A DNA stretch of 64,000 nt from Ichthyophis bannanicus. Lineage: Eukaryota > Chordata > Amphibia > Gymnophiona > Ichthyophiidae. The notes below the pieces were generated by a model. The model did not search any database. It worked only from the letters and a program-made list of their open reading frames with translations, and was not told where the DNA came from. Shown here piece after piece: positions 50,369 through 61,156 of the stretch. The DNA lies in contig CM066032.1 in assembly GCA_033557465.1 (NCBI GenBank), positions 56,394,955 through 56,458,954 on the forward strand. The letters are read 5' to 3'. Made by a program: the position numbers and the translations under genes. The stretch's first letter is position 1. Every line of letters starts with the position of its first letter.

Positions 50369-52160
50369 GAGGAGCAGAGTCTAGTGAAGGAGATGCCTGG
50401 TGGGCTCTACTGGGAAGTACGTGGGTAGCGCCCGATGTAGGTAGTAGAGGTAGCCCTCCTTGACCACCTCTGGCACCCAGGTGTTCTTGGTGAAGGCTGT
50501 CCACCTGTGGGCAAACATGGCTAGGCAACCCCCTGTGGACAGCAAAGCAACCCTTGAAGGTAGGGGGTCAAGCCCAGGTAGCCAAAAGCTCCCTCCAGGC
50601 TAGGTCAGGGCTGACGCATGGGACTTTGGGTCTTTTTGTTTCCTGGGACCATGTCCCTGTCCTTTTTGTTGCTGGTCCTGTTGAAGAGCCGAGAAGGACT
50701 GGAAGTGTGGAGTACCACTTAAACCTCCTTTCTTCCTTGGGAAGAAGGTCTGTTTCCCTAGGGCTTTTTTCTTGGGTGCCTCATATTAGAGTATCTCCAG
50801 TTCTTCAGTGTGAGGGTCCTTCTTGGCCTCAGTCTCGATGGCGAGGGTTTTGACAATGTCCTGCACAAAATCATGAAATGCAATGTCCTTGGGTCGGGAG
50901 CGGTATCAGGTCATTGGGGGAGACGGGTCCAAGGGCACATCACAGTGCTGCCTCGTGTCCGGGGTCTCTTCATCCTCAGTCTCCCATTTGGTCTTGAAGT
51001 CTGAGTACAAGTTTGACGCCGCACGATCACCTTGGCCAAGGACCACTCTCAGCTGTCCGTGACCTCTGGGGAATCATTGGTCTGAGCTGCAGGTGCTTGC
51101 TAATGAGGACCAGTGACCCCATGAATGGGAGCAGGACCTCATCAGGGGCTGGGGGCTTTCTTGAGGCCAATGGCACTTGAGAAATGGCTCAACATCAGGG
51201 GAATCCCTCAATGTCAAGGGTCCCATCATTGAGGCAGATGAACCAGATGAGCTGGACATGAACACATGCTGAATGGCCACTAGGGCAGATATACTGCTCT
51301 CTAGGGCTTTCGATGTGGGCACCGAGGGTTTTGGGCCTGGACTCAGTACTATCAAGTGGGAGTCCTCGATGAGGATGGCCTCGGAGGCCCAAGGCAAGTC
51401 AGCGGGTGCCAACGTCTCCTTACGGAGAAACTTGGGGGGGGGGGGGTTATTCCTGCCCCAACTCCTTGGACTCACACCTGTGAATCCTGGGGTGAGATTT
51501 CACCTTCTTCCCGGATCCATCCTCCAAGGTGGTCTTTGAGGATTTTTTTCTTCTTGTGCGCCTCCTCCAGGGATTTCTACTTGGAAGAACCACAGTCATG
51601 GGACTCCAAGAGGCTCTGGCTTTGTGGGGCACCGAGGTATCGGAGGGGACCCTGGAGCTTGGTACATAACATAAGAAGATAAGATATGCCATACCGGGTC
51701 AGACCAAGGTCCATCAAGCCCAGTATCCTGTTTCCAACAGTGGCCAATCTAGGTTATACGTACCTAGCAGTTTCCCCAAAAGACACAGGTTCCGCAATGC
51801 TTGTACTGGGTCAAGCATTGATATCCTGGGTCCCTTCTTAATAATGGTTTATGGACCTTTCCTCCAGGAACTTGTCCAAACCTTTTTTAAACCCAGCTAC
51901 ACTAACAGCTTTTACTACAGCCTTTACTACATCACTGGAGACTCCGGTGTGGAGTCAGACTTCTGAAAGAAACTATCTGCTGCTGATGGCAGCTCTTCAA
52001 GGCCTTTGAGGTCATGATTCTGCAGAGTTCACAGTTGGAGTTGTTGTGCTCCGGGCCAAGACATCGGAGGCAGCAGTTGTGTGGGTCAGTGAATGACATC
52101 ATTTAGCCATATCGATCACATTTTTTAAAGCTGCTAGAAGCCATCGAAAAAAGGGGGTCC
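50369..52160 (-). pseudogene. DIRS-2 gag region (degenerate)
   Basis: The minus strand corresponds to the DIRS-1 gag interval. The N-terminal Cys-rich start lies at about 52145-51990 (counterpart of AASGFKKCDRC), and Ser/Pro-rich frames follow (51475-51074). The C-terminal counterpart is at 50370-50900. Frameshifts are many, and a CR1 end interrupts at 51667-51930. Confidence 0.5.
51667..51930 (-). mobile_element. CR1-A 3' end fragment in DIRS-2 gag
   Basis: ACATAAGAAGATAAGATATG at 51668 starts a standard CR1-A 3' UTR, ending CTTTTACTACAGCCTTTACT near 51925. That includes a small duplication of the CTTTTACTACA word. It is short and 5'-truncated, with DIRS-2 gag on both sides. Confidence 0.8.
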
Positions 52161-52379
52161 CCACCTCTCGGCAGGGGTCAAAGGTCTTTGGCTGGAAAAG
52201 GGCACGAATACTGGTCGAGGAGTACCTCAATGAAAAAACAAATAAATAATAGATGAACCTGAGGAGCAACGCTGAGGTGAGCTGACTTGGGGGTGGGAAG
52301 GAACCGGTATGCAACCAGAGAAACACAATAAAAATCAAACTTTTTCCAAGGAAAACTGGACAGGGTCCTATGGACTCTG

Positions 52380-52553
52380 CAATAAAAAAGAGACTGAGGC
52401 AAGATGGCACCCTTGGGTGGGAAGTGGACCACACATGCGTGATGCACCTCCCAAAGGCATTCTTTGAAAGATGTGGAGATGCTTCTGCATGGGCTCTGTT
52501 GGTGCCAACATCACCCATATGTGAGGACTGACTTCCTGCTTGTTCCCGGAGAA
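52380..52553. repeat. Right terminal repeat of DIRS-2
   Basis: AACATCACCCATATGTGAGG and ACTGACTTCCTGCTTGTTCC, ending CGGAGAA, match DIRS-1 6376-6428. The upstream part (AAGATGGCACCCTTGGGTGG) also matches 6275-6298. The left partner is missing. Confidence 0.8.
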
Positions 52554-52984
52554 TGTCTGTGAGCTTTCTGGTACTAGCACATTGGAAGGATCTTATGCAG
52601 TTCCAGGTGGAAGGACTGTGCAGATTCTCTGTTGTCCACAGACTCTGCAAGTTATTTGATACTAGGTTAGTGGAAGTTTATCTTGGCTCTCTGGTTTCAG
52701 CAGGAGGACTCCACGGGACCTTTAGTTTTGACATAACAAAAAGATTCTGTTATTTATGTTTTAACCACTGTTCCATGAAGGCTATAACTTAAACAGCAGC
52801 ACTACAGCTGTTTGTCAAGAAGGCTTGGGTAACACCTATGGAATAATCATGATTAAAACTCGTACATCAATAAACATGGATTGGCCAGATGCTTTGGATA
52901 TGAACCTCACTAATCTTGGTGGCTGAGAAGATTATTACAAAAATTGCTGATAAGACACAGGAGAGGGCTAGGATGCTGAATTAA
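52554..52984. other. No gene recognised
   Basis: Sequence to the right of DIRS-2. It may include the 5' UTR of the L1-like remnant that follows, but I see no family motif. Confidence 0.4.
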
Positions 52985-53756
52985 CAAATGAGGGGGGGGG
53001 AGTCAGATCACCTCCTGAATGCTGGTCGCTGCCGGTGTTGCATCGGGCAGCCCCATCCACCACATCAGCTGACTGATGGGCCAATAAGGAATGGGCCCCA
53101 CCATGGAATGTGGTTGCGGATGTGTGTCCAAAGGGGCATTCAAAGGGGCAACGTCTGCCCCTATGGAGCACATTGAAGCCATTGGGGCCAAAGCAGTCAC
53201 CTCTTATGGAGAAGAGGAAGAAGAAGCTACCTGCATTGTCTGAGAAAAAAGTGGCAACAGTGGTTGGTCCTATGGATAGGCACATGGTTGTCGTGTCTTC
53301 TACACCCATGGTAAGTCCTGGAACTTCTTTGGACTCCTCTCTGCTAATGGGTGTTACCACTTTATCCTGCCATTCCAGTTTATCAGTAGTAGAGGCCAAT
53401 GGTGTTTCTCCGGTATTGGATTCTGTGCTGTCTAGTTCTGTTACTTCTGCCTGGCTAAGGGAAGTCTCGCAGAAGGAACAGGACACCAGCACTGTGGTTG
53501 CTCTTGATCGCTGCCTAAAGAGGTACATTTCTCTCCATTATTTGCTAAGCTGGTTTCAAATTCCTCAGAAGATGTCATGCTAAAAGATATATTGATAGCT
53601 ATAACACGTCTAGAGTCCTCTTAGGATCCTCTCTTAAAGATTTATCTAACTTTATGGTGGACACTGTTGCAAAAATTTCAGAACAGGACAAGAGAATTAT
53701 CTCTGTTAATGATTGTGTAATTAAAATGGATTCTAGTATTTCCTTATTGCATGATA
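52985..53756 (+). pseudogene. Possible L1-like ORF1 remnant
   Basis: A plus-strand frame at 53110-53583 has an N-terminal basic/Ser-rich region. It is followed, in another frame at 53570-53756, by DVMLKDILIAITRLESS-like and KDLSNFMVDTVAKISEQDKR, VNDCVIKMDSSISLLH. That heptad-type pattern resembles the coiled coil of L1 ORF1 proteins. No RRM is seen; the sequence is cut by a hAT element at 53765. Confidence 0.35.
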
Positions 53757-53764
53757 CCTGTACC

Positions 53765-54240
53765 CAGGGCCAGGGCCAGTCCAAGGGTTTCTACCAGCAT
53801 AGGCAGAAACCACGGCCTCCCCACCTCCCCAGCTGCTGCCACATCCCCAGCCACTGCAGATTACATCTCAGGAGGGGTAGGCGGGCAACGGCAGCCATAG
53901 TATTTCAAAATGCAGCATCTTTTTGCAGCCACTTTCTTGTCCATGGCAGGCCAAGCCCTTCAGCAAACATGGCCTGCCACTTCTGATCCTCTTCCAATGC
54001 AATTACTGTCGGAGGCTGTCAGATGCGGCTGAAGGGCATGGCTTGCCGCGGGCAAGAAAGCGGTAGCAAAAGGCGACTGCTTTTTGAAATACTGCTGCTG
54101 CAGCCAGCCTCTTCCCCAAATGGAATCTGTGGCAGCTGGATGTCCTGGAGTGGCCAATCATGTGTGCTGCTGCCACTGCCCACTCAGGACAGCTGCCATA
54201 GGAGGCCACCTAGCTCATCTTGAGGCATGAGCCGGCCCTG
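53765..54240. mobile_element. hAT-type MITE with 8-bp target duplication
   Basis: The ends are CAGGGCCAGGGCCAG and CCGGCCCTG, inverted CAGGGCC termini. The flanks are CCTGTACC (53757-53764) and CCTGAACC (54241-54248), an 8-bp duplication with one mismatch. The inside holds two inverted halves (CAAGCCCTTCAGCAAACATG versus AAGGGCATGGCTTGCCGCGG and others), giving a foldback of moderate identity. No transposase is present. Confidence 0.75.
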
Positions 54241-54319
54241 CCTGAACCTCCTCTATGAAAGATATCTTGACTATTCACTGATGCCATGAGATGCTTGATA
54301 TTTTAAAACTTCCCATGCA

Positions 54320-54640
54320 CACATTATTTATTTATTTGTGAGTTTTCGATACTGCCATTTCAGGTAATCATAGCGGTTTACATTTAGAACAACAGGTACA
54401 TCAAACATTTTAACTATAGAACAGGTGATAGAACAGAAATCAATAAAATTTATAGGATTCTGAAACAGTATAACTTACTTACAATTCAATTGCCTAAGAA
54501 TGATAAACATGATAAGCAAGTGTCTAGTATTGAATGGGAAGAGAAATGTTCTCAATGGATAATGATGGTTTTTGATGAAAGGTGAGCTAATAGTTGTAAA
54601 GGTTATTGACCTGATTATTACAGGTAAGAGACTGGAATGT
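54320..54640 (-). mobile_element. LINE 3'-end fragment (L2-like)
   Basis: TTATTTATTTATTTGTGAGT, then ATAGCGGTTTACATTTAGAA and ACATCAAACATTTTAAC, resemble the reverse complement of an L2-like LINE 3' UTR, as at 12695-12870. No coding portion is recognised. Confidence 0.5.
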
Positions 54641-54691
54641 TGAAGGTGTTATGTTGGGTCAGCCTCAGGAGGGGTATCACTTTGACCAACG

Positions 54692-55796
54692 AACATAAGA
54701 TATGCCATACTGGGTCAGACCAAGGTCCATCAAGCCCAGTATCCTGCTTCCAACAGTGGCCAATCTAGGTCATATGTACCTAGCAGTTTCCCCAAAAGAC
54801 ACAGATTCCACAATGCTTGTATTGGGTCAAGCATTGATATCCTGGGTCCCTTTTAATAACTGGTTATGGACCTTTCCTCCAGGAACTTGTCCAGACCTTT
54901 TTTAAACTCAGAATACTAACAGCTTTTACTACATCTTCCAGTAACAAATTCCAGAGTTTGATTACACATTGAGTGAAAAAATACTTTCTCTTATTAATCT
55001 TAAATAGGTTACCCTATAGCTTCATTGCATGTCCCCTAGTCTTTCTATATTCTGATGATGTAAACAATCGATCTACATTTACCTGTTACACTCTATTCAT
55101 TAATTTATAGACCTCTATCATATCTCCCCTCAGCCGTCTCTTTTCCAGGTTGAAAAGCCCTAAATTTTTTAGTCTCCCTTCATAGGGTATCCTTCCATCC
55201 CCTTTACCATTTTGGTGTCTCTTCTCTGTACCTTTTCTAATAACGCTATATCCTTCTTAAGATACGGTGACCAGAATTGCACACAATATTCAAGGTGCGG
55301 TCACATCATCGAACGATACAGAGGCATTATAATATCCTTTGTTTTATTCTCCATTCCTTTCCTTATGATACCTAGCATTCTATTTGCTCTCTTGGCTGCT
55401 GCTGCACACTGGGCAGAGGGTTTTAACATGTTATCCATGATGATACTTACATCTTTTTCTGGGTAGTGGTTCCTACTGTGGAACTTTCCATCGCGTAACC
55501 ATAGTTTGTGTTGTTCTTTCCGAGGTGCATAACTTTGCACTTGTCCATATTAAATGTCATCTGCCATTTGGATGCCCAGTCTTCCAATTTATGAAGATCC
55601 TCTTGCAATTTTCCACAATCCTCATGGGTTTTAACAACTTTAAATAGTTTTGAATCATCTGCAAATTCGATAACCTCACTCGTTATTCCCATTTCCAGGT
55701 CATTTATGAATAAGTTAAAAAGCAGCGGACCCAGCACAGATCCTTGGGGTACTCCACTATTTATCTGTCGCCATTGGGAAAATTGGCCGTTTAGCC
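54692..55796 (-). pseudogene. CR1-A LINE, 5'-truncated (RT part and 3' UTR)
   Basis: The 3' tail AACATAAGATATGCCATACT starts at 54692. Minus-strand frames 55737-55447 (LGPLLFNLFINDLEMGITSE, FADDSKLFKVV) and 55540-55301 encode the RT second half, with a frameshift between them. 3' UTR words such as CAAGCCCAGTATCCTGCTTC follow. The 5' end is truncated at 55796. Confidence 0.85.
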
Positions 55797-55968
55797 TGGC
55801 TTGTGCGCATCAGTGATGCTGAGGGCAAAACTATCAGTAGTTTAACTACTGGCAGGGTCTCCCAAGATGGACAGGTCTCAGCTGAAGTGACAGACCAAGA
55901 CCAACCACCCATCTGGGCAGCAGCAGAATGGGATAGTTTGGGCAGCGGAGGATAACATTTCTGTGACA

Positions 55969-56198
55969 ACAGCAACAACACTAAGGGGTATGTTTACCAA
56001 ACTGCAGTAACATTACATAACGCATGTTATGTAACGTTAACGATCGTTAAGTAACGTTAATGCGCGTTATAAGATGTTAACAATCGTTAACGTCTCATAA
56101 CGTGCGTTAACGTTACTTAATGATCGTTAACGTTACATAACACACGTTATGTAATGTTACTGCAGTTTAGTAAACATACCCCTTAGTGTTGTTGCTGT
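55969..56198. repeat. 230-bp near-perfect palindrome
   Basis: Starting ACAGCAACAACACTAAGGGG and ending with its reverse complement, the sequence folds on a centre at 56083/56084. The arms are packed with self-complementary words (GTTAAC, CGATCG, TAACGTTA), so local cruciforms are also possible. The word GGGGTATGTTTAC in the arm recurs at 61158, where the second copy of the 3-kb repeat begins. No clear target duplication is seen. Confidence 0.9.
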
Positions 56199-57260
56199 AG
56201 ACATTCCGCGGCGCGGTAAAACACCGCAGAAGGTGGAGAGAGGGCGGAGTGAAGGGGTCAATGGGCGGAGTGTGGGCGGGGAGAGGCTCCATTCACACTA
56301 ACGCGCTGATCTGAAGAGCTGAATCCTAACGCGATTGAAAACCTGCCGTTAGATGCGCATTTGCAGGGGAGAGAAACTATTTAAGTGTCAACAATGCACA
56401 GCATAGGCAGGGAAACCTACAAAAGTGATAAGTGTGATACATGTGCACAGAACAAAAGGGCACATAAACATTGAAAATGACCTCAACAAACTGGAAAAAA
56501 AACATAACCAAGCTGGCCAATAGTGATATTAATGGGAAACATCAACCCCCCCCCCCTCCGAGAAAGCTCCAAAAAAAAGATATTAATCGTGAAAGGGTCT
56601 ATGCTCCGTCCCCATACAAGGTGAATGAGCACACAGTGAAATAGCGCTGATCAGGGCTTTCCCTTGTTATTGGACAGGTGTCCTATGGCGTGCACATGTC
56701 CCGCAACAGCAGGGTGGGCATGTCGGAATGGGCAACTGGACAGATGCCGGAAAAGGGGATACAGAGGGCCGCAGGCGGCACATGCTGTGGTGCAGCTGGG
56801 CCACAGTGCAGACTAGGGTGATACCTAGGTGGCCCATACGAATGCTGAAACAGGAGAGCAGCCAGACAGCAACTGCTGAAGGCCCAACATGGGCACAACT
56901 GTGTTTCCCACAGTGTCACTGGGGATAGTACCCAGCAGCTACCCCCAAGGGCACGGAACATTGGCAGGTGGTGCTGGGGGGAAGCATGGACAACTATGCA
57001 GGCACCCCTACCCCAGAACCCACACCATAGTCAGCCGCCTACCCGCACACTGGATGGCCTGAGACTGCGCTCCACCAGCACCACCAGCAGAAGGGCATGT
57101 CAGCATGGTGGCAGAGGGATACTGGTGGTAGAGGGGGCAGTGGCAGCTGCCCAGAGCAGACTGTGGCATAGCCCTGTGTAGGTGGGTGCCATGCACTTCA
57201 ACAGACAGGCCCTGTCTGACGAACAGTCATGGTATCACCAGGGAATGCACTGACTCTGTG

Positions 57261-57335
57261 ACAACATGGTGGTGCAGTGCACCAAACCAGTGTATTCAGA
57301 AGCAGAAGGTCAGAGGTTTAAGTCCCAGCTAGGGT
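57261..57335 (+). repeat. tRNA-like module A in repeat copy 1
   Basis: TGGTGGTGCAGTGCACCAAA is an A-box-like start and AGAGGTTTAAGTCCCAGCTA carries a weak B box. The matching segment in copy 2 is 62350-62425. It does not fold into a convincing full tRNA. Confidence 0.45.
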
Positions 57336-59349
57336 TCCTGCCACCCCGGTCCCCATATTTTACCCACTACTAAAACATGCTAATACAGACAGAACCTTTA
57401 TTGCAGATGACGTAAACATGCCCAAAACACCTACATTTTATCCTACAGTGCACAGACACCATAAACATGCGCATTACCTAGAGCAGAGTCTCTCAAATGC
57501 AGTCCTGGAGGGCCAAACACCATCCAGGTGCCATGCTCCCTCTAATAAAGATGCCTGTGCTGCATTTCTATGCGCCGCCCCCATGGTATGCAGATGTATC
57601 TCATGCATATTCATGAGGGACAGCATGAAAACCCGAACAGTGTTTGGCTCACCAGGACTGGAGTTGGGAACCTCTGCCCTAAAGCAGTGGCCAACAGGAG
57701 AAGACACACCCGCACCCACAGGCTCCATTATCCAATGCCTCCTGGAGCGGCAGGATGTTGGGCCCTGCGTGCATCTCCCAATACTAGCACTTGCATACCT
57801 TGGAAATGCCACCCTAAACCTAGGAATACGGTAAACATCTATCAAACGGTTGCTATGATTACTGGCAGATAGCAATTCCAAAGTTAAGCACAACTTGCTG
57901 ATTGAGCTGCATCATAGCAACCTTTCTGATGTCTGTGGAGTGTGCTACAGGTATTGTGTCTGACAGTGTTTACCACCCTGGGGAGTGACCCCAACAGTAT
58001 TGCATACCATAGCCATGCCTGCACTGTGCCCAGGACTGGTGCGGTGACCAGGGCTGCCAAACACCTCTATAGTTGCACAATGCTGGCATAGGTGTGGGGA
58101 GTGTGTGTCTGTCTATGTGTGTGGTGGCTGCAAACACCCTCCACAGCCCACACTGCTAGCACTGTTGCCAGTATTGGCCTGCCAATGTGCATAATGAGGA
58201 GCAAGGTATTGTGGGAATAGCCAGGATAGGATGGCCTGGCCTGGATCATCTGTACATAGCATAGGGCAATGGCTCAGACATTGTAGTGGCCGGCCACCAC
58301 CTGCATGGACAGGGTGGCCACAGCATGTTCTGCTGGGAGGTCACTCTCTCCCTGACTGAGCAGTGACCATGGCATGGTTAGGTTCCCCCATAGTGCTCTG
58401 CAGTATTTCTCTCATGTGATATGTATGGGTTTTCTTTTGGGGCCCAATCACTGACTTATCTGCTTGGTGTGTATGCTGACATCCCAGTTCTGAGTAAACG
58501 CATCTTCTCCAGGGACATGCACTATGGACTAGCTAGCAGAGTGTCTGCAGCTAGTATGTGTCTTGTTGGACCCCCTTGCAGGATGCAGAGGCTGGAGGCT
58601 TGCTGCTGGAGAATGTCAGATAGTGGTGGGGGGCAGCTGTGCATTTCCAGGCCTTCTGTCTGCTATTGCTTTATGGATGTGTACAGCTCTGCATTGCCTG
58701 CCCTGTAGGGTGTCTGTTCCCCAGCAGAACTGCGGTGATGGTCCCCTCTACTGCCACCATTGCAGGGGGGTAGAATGTGGATATGTTGGTGGGAGATCCT
58801 GTCCCCCACCCTGAGCCACAGAGAGTGGGTTGGGTGGTGGTATGTAATCTGACTGTGGGTCCAAACACCCCCTTTCACTTAAATCATGTGACCATGGCAC
58901 CCACACAGGGTATGCACTTTTCTGGGTGCATAATAGTCCACAAGGGCTAGATGTGAAATACAGATGGACACAGGCATATCCTAGGAGTGTTTGCAAGGAC
59001 TACCTATCACACATTGGCACTGATGGGGACCTGCAGCATAGCCTATCTCAGCAAAGACAGGTGCTGCGAAAATGGTGCTGGGCACCCCACCTCACCCTCA
59101 GGGTGAGGACAGGACCCGCACACTGTGATGGTCTGTAGCAAATCTGTGCCACTAACACACACCGTAGGCACCCCCTACCAGGCTGAGGTGCTGTGGGGTG
59201 CATACCCCATCTTGTGATCATCTGTAGACTACTAATTTGCATGTGCTGTGCATTCTGGGAGCGGGTGGGTTGACCCTATCCTGGTAACCACAGCAGAATG
59301 TTTGTGTGGTGCCATGCAGTCCTCCTGTAGCCAGCCAGGGGTTTGTTAA

Positions 59350-59415
59350 CAGCTGTAGCCCATTGGTTACTTCATTGCCTGTGGATCCAGAAGTCATGGG
59401 TTCAAAACCCACAGT
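59350..59415 (+). repeat. tRNA-like module B in repeat copy 1
   Basis: GGTTACTTCATTGCCTGTGG followed by TCATGGGTTCAAAACCCACA has a good pol III B box (GGTTCAAAACC). The matching copy-2 segment at 63500-63570 has a better A box as well. The A box is disturbed here. Confidence 0.55.
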
Positions 59416-59504
59416 GGGGTTCATTGATAGGGCTGTCTTAGGCATTGTCTATTTTTATTGTATATTAGTGCTGCCAGCAGAAACACCCTCAGAGTACTGT
59501 CACC

Positions 59505-59612
59505 TTAGGGTGCCTCATAAGGCGCCTTATACGGTGCCTTATATGGCACCTTATAAGGTGCCTTATATGGTGCCCTATAAAGCGCCTTATAAGGTGCCTT
59601 ATAAGGTGTCCT
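59505..59612. repeat. Tandem GGTGCCTTATAA-type self-complementary repeat
   Basis: About nine units of 10-20 bp, such as GGCGCCTTATAC, GGTGCCTTATAT and GGCACCTTATAA. Because GGCACC and GGTGCC are complementary and TTATAA is palindromic, the array folds on itself. A diverged version lies at 63655-63790. Confidence 0.85.
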
Positions 59613-59618
59613 ATAGGG

Positions 59619-60163
59619 CAGTGTTTCCCAACCCAGTCCTACGGGGCACACCGGCCAGTCAGGTTTTCGGGATATCACTAATGACTATGCATGAGATATA
59701 TATGCATTAGAGATATCCTGCCAACCTGACTGGTTTGTGGCCCTCCAGGGCTGGATTTGGAGACCCCTGCCTAACATCTCTGTCATCTAAGATTGTGAGT
59801 GGGCAAGGTGCAGATGTCCTAGACATCGAAAGGGTATATAGAATGTGACACATTCCTCCTCGATTCTCACCACCACCAAAAAGTTGTCTAATAGACAATA
59901 TTTTGGTGGTGGTGAGAAGTGAGGAGGAATGTGACACATTCTATATACCTTTTTGATGTCTTGGACATCTGCACCTTGCCCACTCACAATCTTAGATGAC
60001 AGAGGTGTTAGGCAGGGGTCTCCAAATCCAGCCCTGGAGGGCCACAAACCAGTCAGGTTGGCAGGATATCTCTAATGCATATATATCTCATGCATAGTCA
60101 TTAGGGATATCCCGAAAACCTGACTGGCCGGTGTGCCCCGTAGGACTGGGTTGGGAAACACTG
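59619..60163. mobile_element. 545-bp palindromic hAT-like element with CTATAGGG duplication
   Basis: The element begins CAGTGTTTCCCAACCCAGTC and ends with its reverse complement GGGTTGGGAAACACTG. The two 272-bp arms are nearly identical and meet at TTGTCTAATAGACAA (centre 59891). The perfect 8-bp CTATAGGG stands at 59611-59618 and 60164-60171, exactly outside the CAGTG ends. This is the hAT-type target duplication. Each arm also contains an inner MITE-like boundary (CTGACTGGTTTGTGGCCCTC, GGAGACCCCTG). No transposase is encoded. Confidence 0.9.
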
Positions 60164-60171
60164 CTATAGGG

Positions 60172-60452
60172 CAGTGTTTCCCAACCCAGTCCTCGGGGAA
60201 CGCCAGGCCAGTCAGGTTTTCAGGATATCCCTAATGAATTTACATGAGACATATATGCATTAGAGATAGCCTGCCAACCTGACTGGTTTGTGGCCCTCCA
60301 GGGCTGGATTTGGAGACCCCTGCCTTACACCTCTGTCATTTAAGATTGTGAGTGGGCAAGGTACAGATGTCCTAGACATCGAAAGGGTAGATAGAATGTG
60401 TCACATTCCTCCTCACTTCTCACCACCACCAAAATATTGTCTATTAGACAAT
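60172..60452 (+). mobile_element. Half copy of the palindromic element
   Basis: Directly after the second CTATAGGG another CAGTGTTTCCCAACCCAGTC starts and matches the left arm of 59619-59891 up to its centre (ATTGTCTATTAGACAAT, 60436-60452), where an RTE fragment follows. It is diverged from the neighbouring arms at several positions, so it is not a fresh duplicate. Confidence 0.85.
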
Positions 60453-61156
60453 CTACTTCTGTAGCTTGCCATGAAAACCCAATGGATAGTTACAACACAA
60501 CAAATTGAACTATAGTGCTGGAAGATGAGACCCCCAGGTTGGAAGGCACTCAACTAGCTACTGCGGAAGAGCTGAAGACTTTTCAGAGTAAAGCCAGTAT
60601 TTATGATGTGGTAGGATCAACGTCTGACTGCTGATGTAGCTGCACATGAAATGAGAGTCAGAAGCTGTAAAGATGTCTTAAATATTGTAACATGGAACAT
60701 ACAAAGAATGAACAAAGGGAAGCTGTAGGTGCTCAAGAATAAAATGGAACATGTGCAACTTGATCTGTTGGGTGTCAGCGAACTGAAATGGACTGGCATC
60801 GGGCACTTTGCATCAAATCATCATATGGTCTACTATGCTGGAAATGAAAGACAAAGAAGAAATGGTGTTGCATTTACAGTATAATAAAGAAGAAACTTGC
60901 AAGAACTGTAATGAAATACAATGCAGTCAGTGAACGCTTAATCTCTATTCGTCTAGGAGGAATGCCTATCAACACAACTATAAGTCAAGTCTATGCTTGA
61001 ACAGCAGCTGCAGAAGAGGATGAAATTGAAGAGTTTTATGAACAAGTTCAAGCTGAAATTGACAGAACATGCAAACAGGATATCATGATATTCATGGGTG
61101 ACGGGAACGCATAAGTTAGCAACAAGGAAGAAGACAAAGTGATTGGAAAATATAGG
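60453..61156 (+). pseudogene. RTE/BovB-type LINE 5' part: endonuclease
   Basis: Frames on the plus strand give IVTWNIQRMNKGKL, MEHVQLDLLGVSELKWTGIG, HHMVYYAGNERQRRNGVAF, NAVSERLISIRLGGMPINT and IMIFMGDGNA. These are the ordered blocks of the RTE/BovB apurinic-like endonuclease, including the Glu of SELKW and the terminal GD-N. Stops and frameshifts occur (for example near 60885 and 61000). It ends at 61156, where repeat copy 2 begins, so the RT part is missing. The 3' end of the same group occurs at 31265-31745. Confidence 0.8.

Larger units (their letters stand above)
38946..52553 (-). mobile_element. DIRS-type retrotransposon, copy 2 (DIRS-2), heavily interrupted
   Basis: Related to DIRS-1 throughout. 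From right to left (minus strand) come right terminal repeat (52380-52553), gag region (50369-52160), RT (45848-46785), RNase H (45573-45794), recombinase N-part (45112-45311) and C-part (39094-39551), then the ICR (38995-39085). The outer left terminal repeat is missing. Insertions are a CR1 at 39552-45111, a block of tandem repeat, L2-like piece and CR1 at 46787-50368, and a CR1 end at 51667-51930. Unlike DIRS-1, it keeps RT/RNase H remnants. Confidence 0.75.
56199..59618 (+). repeat. Large non-coding repeat unit, copy 1
   Basis: It aligns with 61270-63700 over most of its length (for example GGGCGGAGTGAAGGGGTCAA / GGGCGGAGAGAAGGGGTCAA, and TCCTATGGCGTGCACATGT in both). It carries two tRNA-like modules (57261-57335, 59350-59415), a hAT-like CAGTCCTGGAGGGCC module (57500-57690) and a terminal TTATA-rich tandem tract. 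Frames are conserved between copies only as far as the DNA is, with stops and indels, and none resembles a known protein. Copy 1 has about 950 bp (58067-59020) absent from copy 2. Confidence 0.75.

Noticed and set aside
56728..56928. Open frame beginning MGNWTDAGKGDTEG, also present at 61822-62022
   Set aside because: The similarity follows from the DNA duplication. Other frames are equally conserved, indels break longer alignment and no protein family is recognised.
57474..57893. 139-codon minus-strand frame recurring at 62570-62989
   Set aside because: It crosses a hAT-like MITE module and non-coding repeat sequence. Amino-acid matches between copies are no better than the DNA identity predicts.
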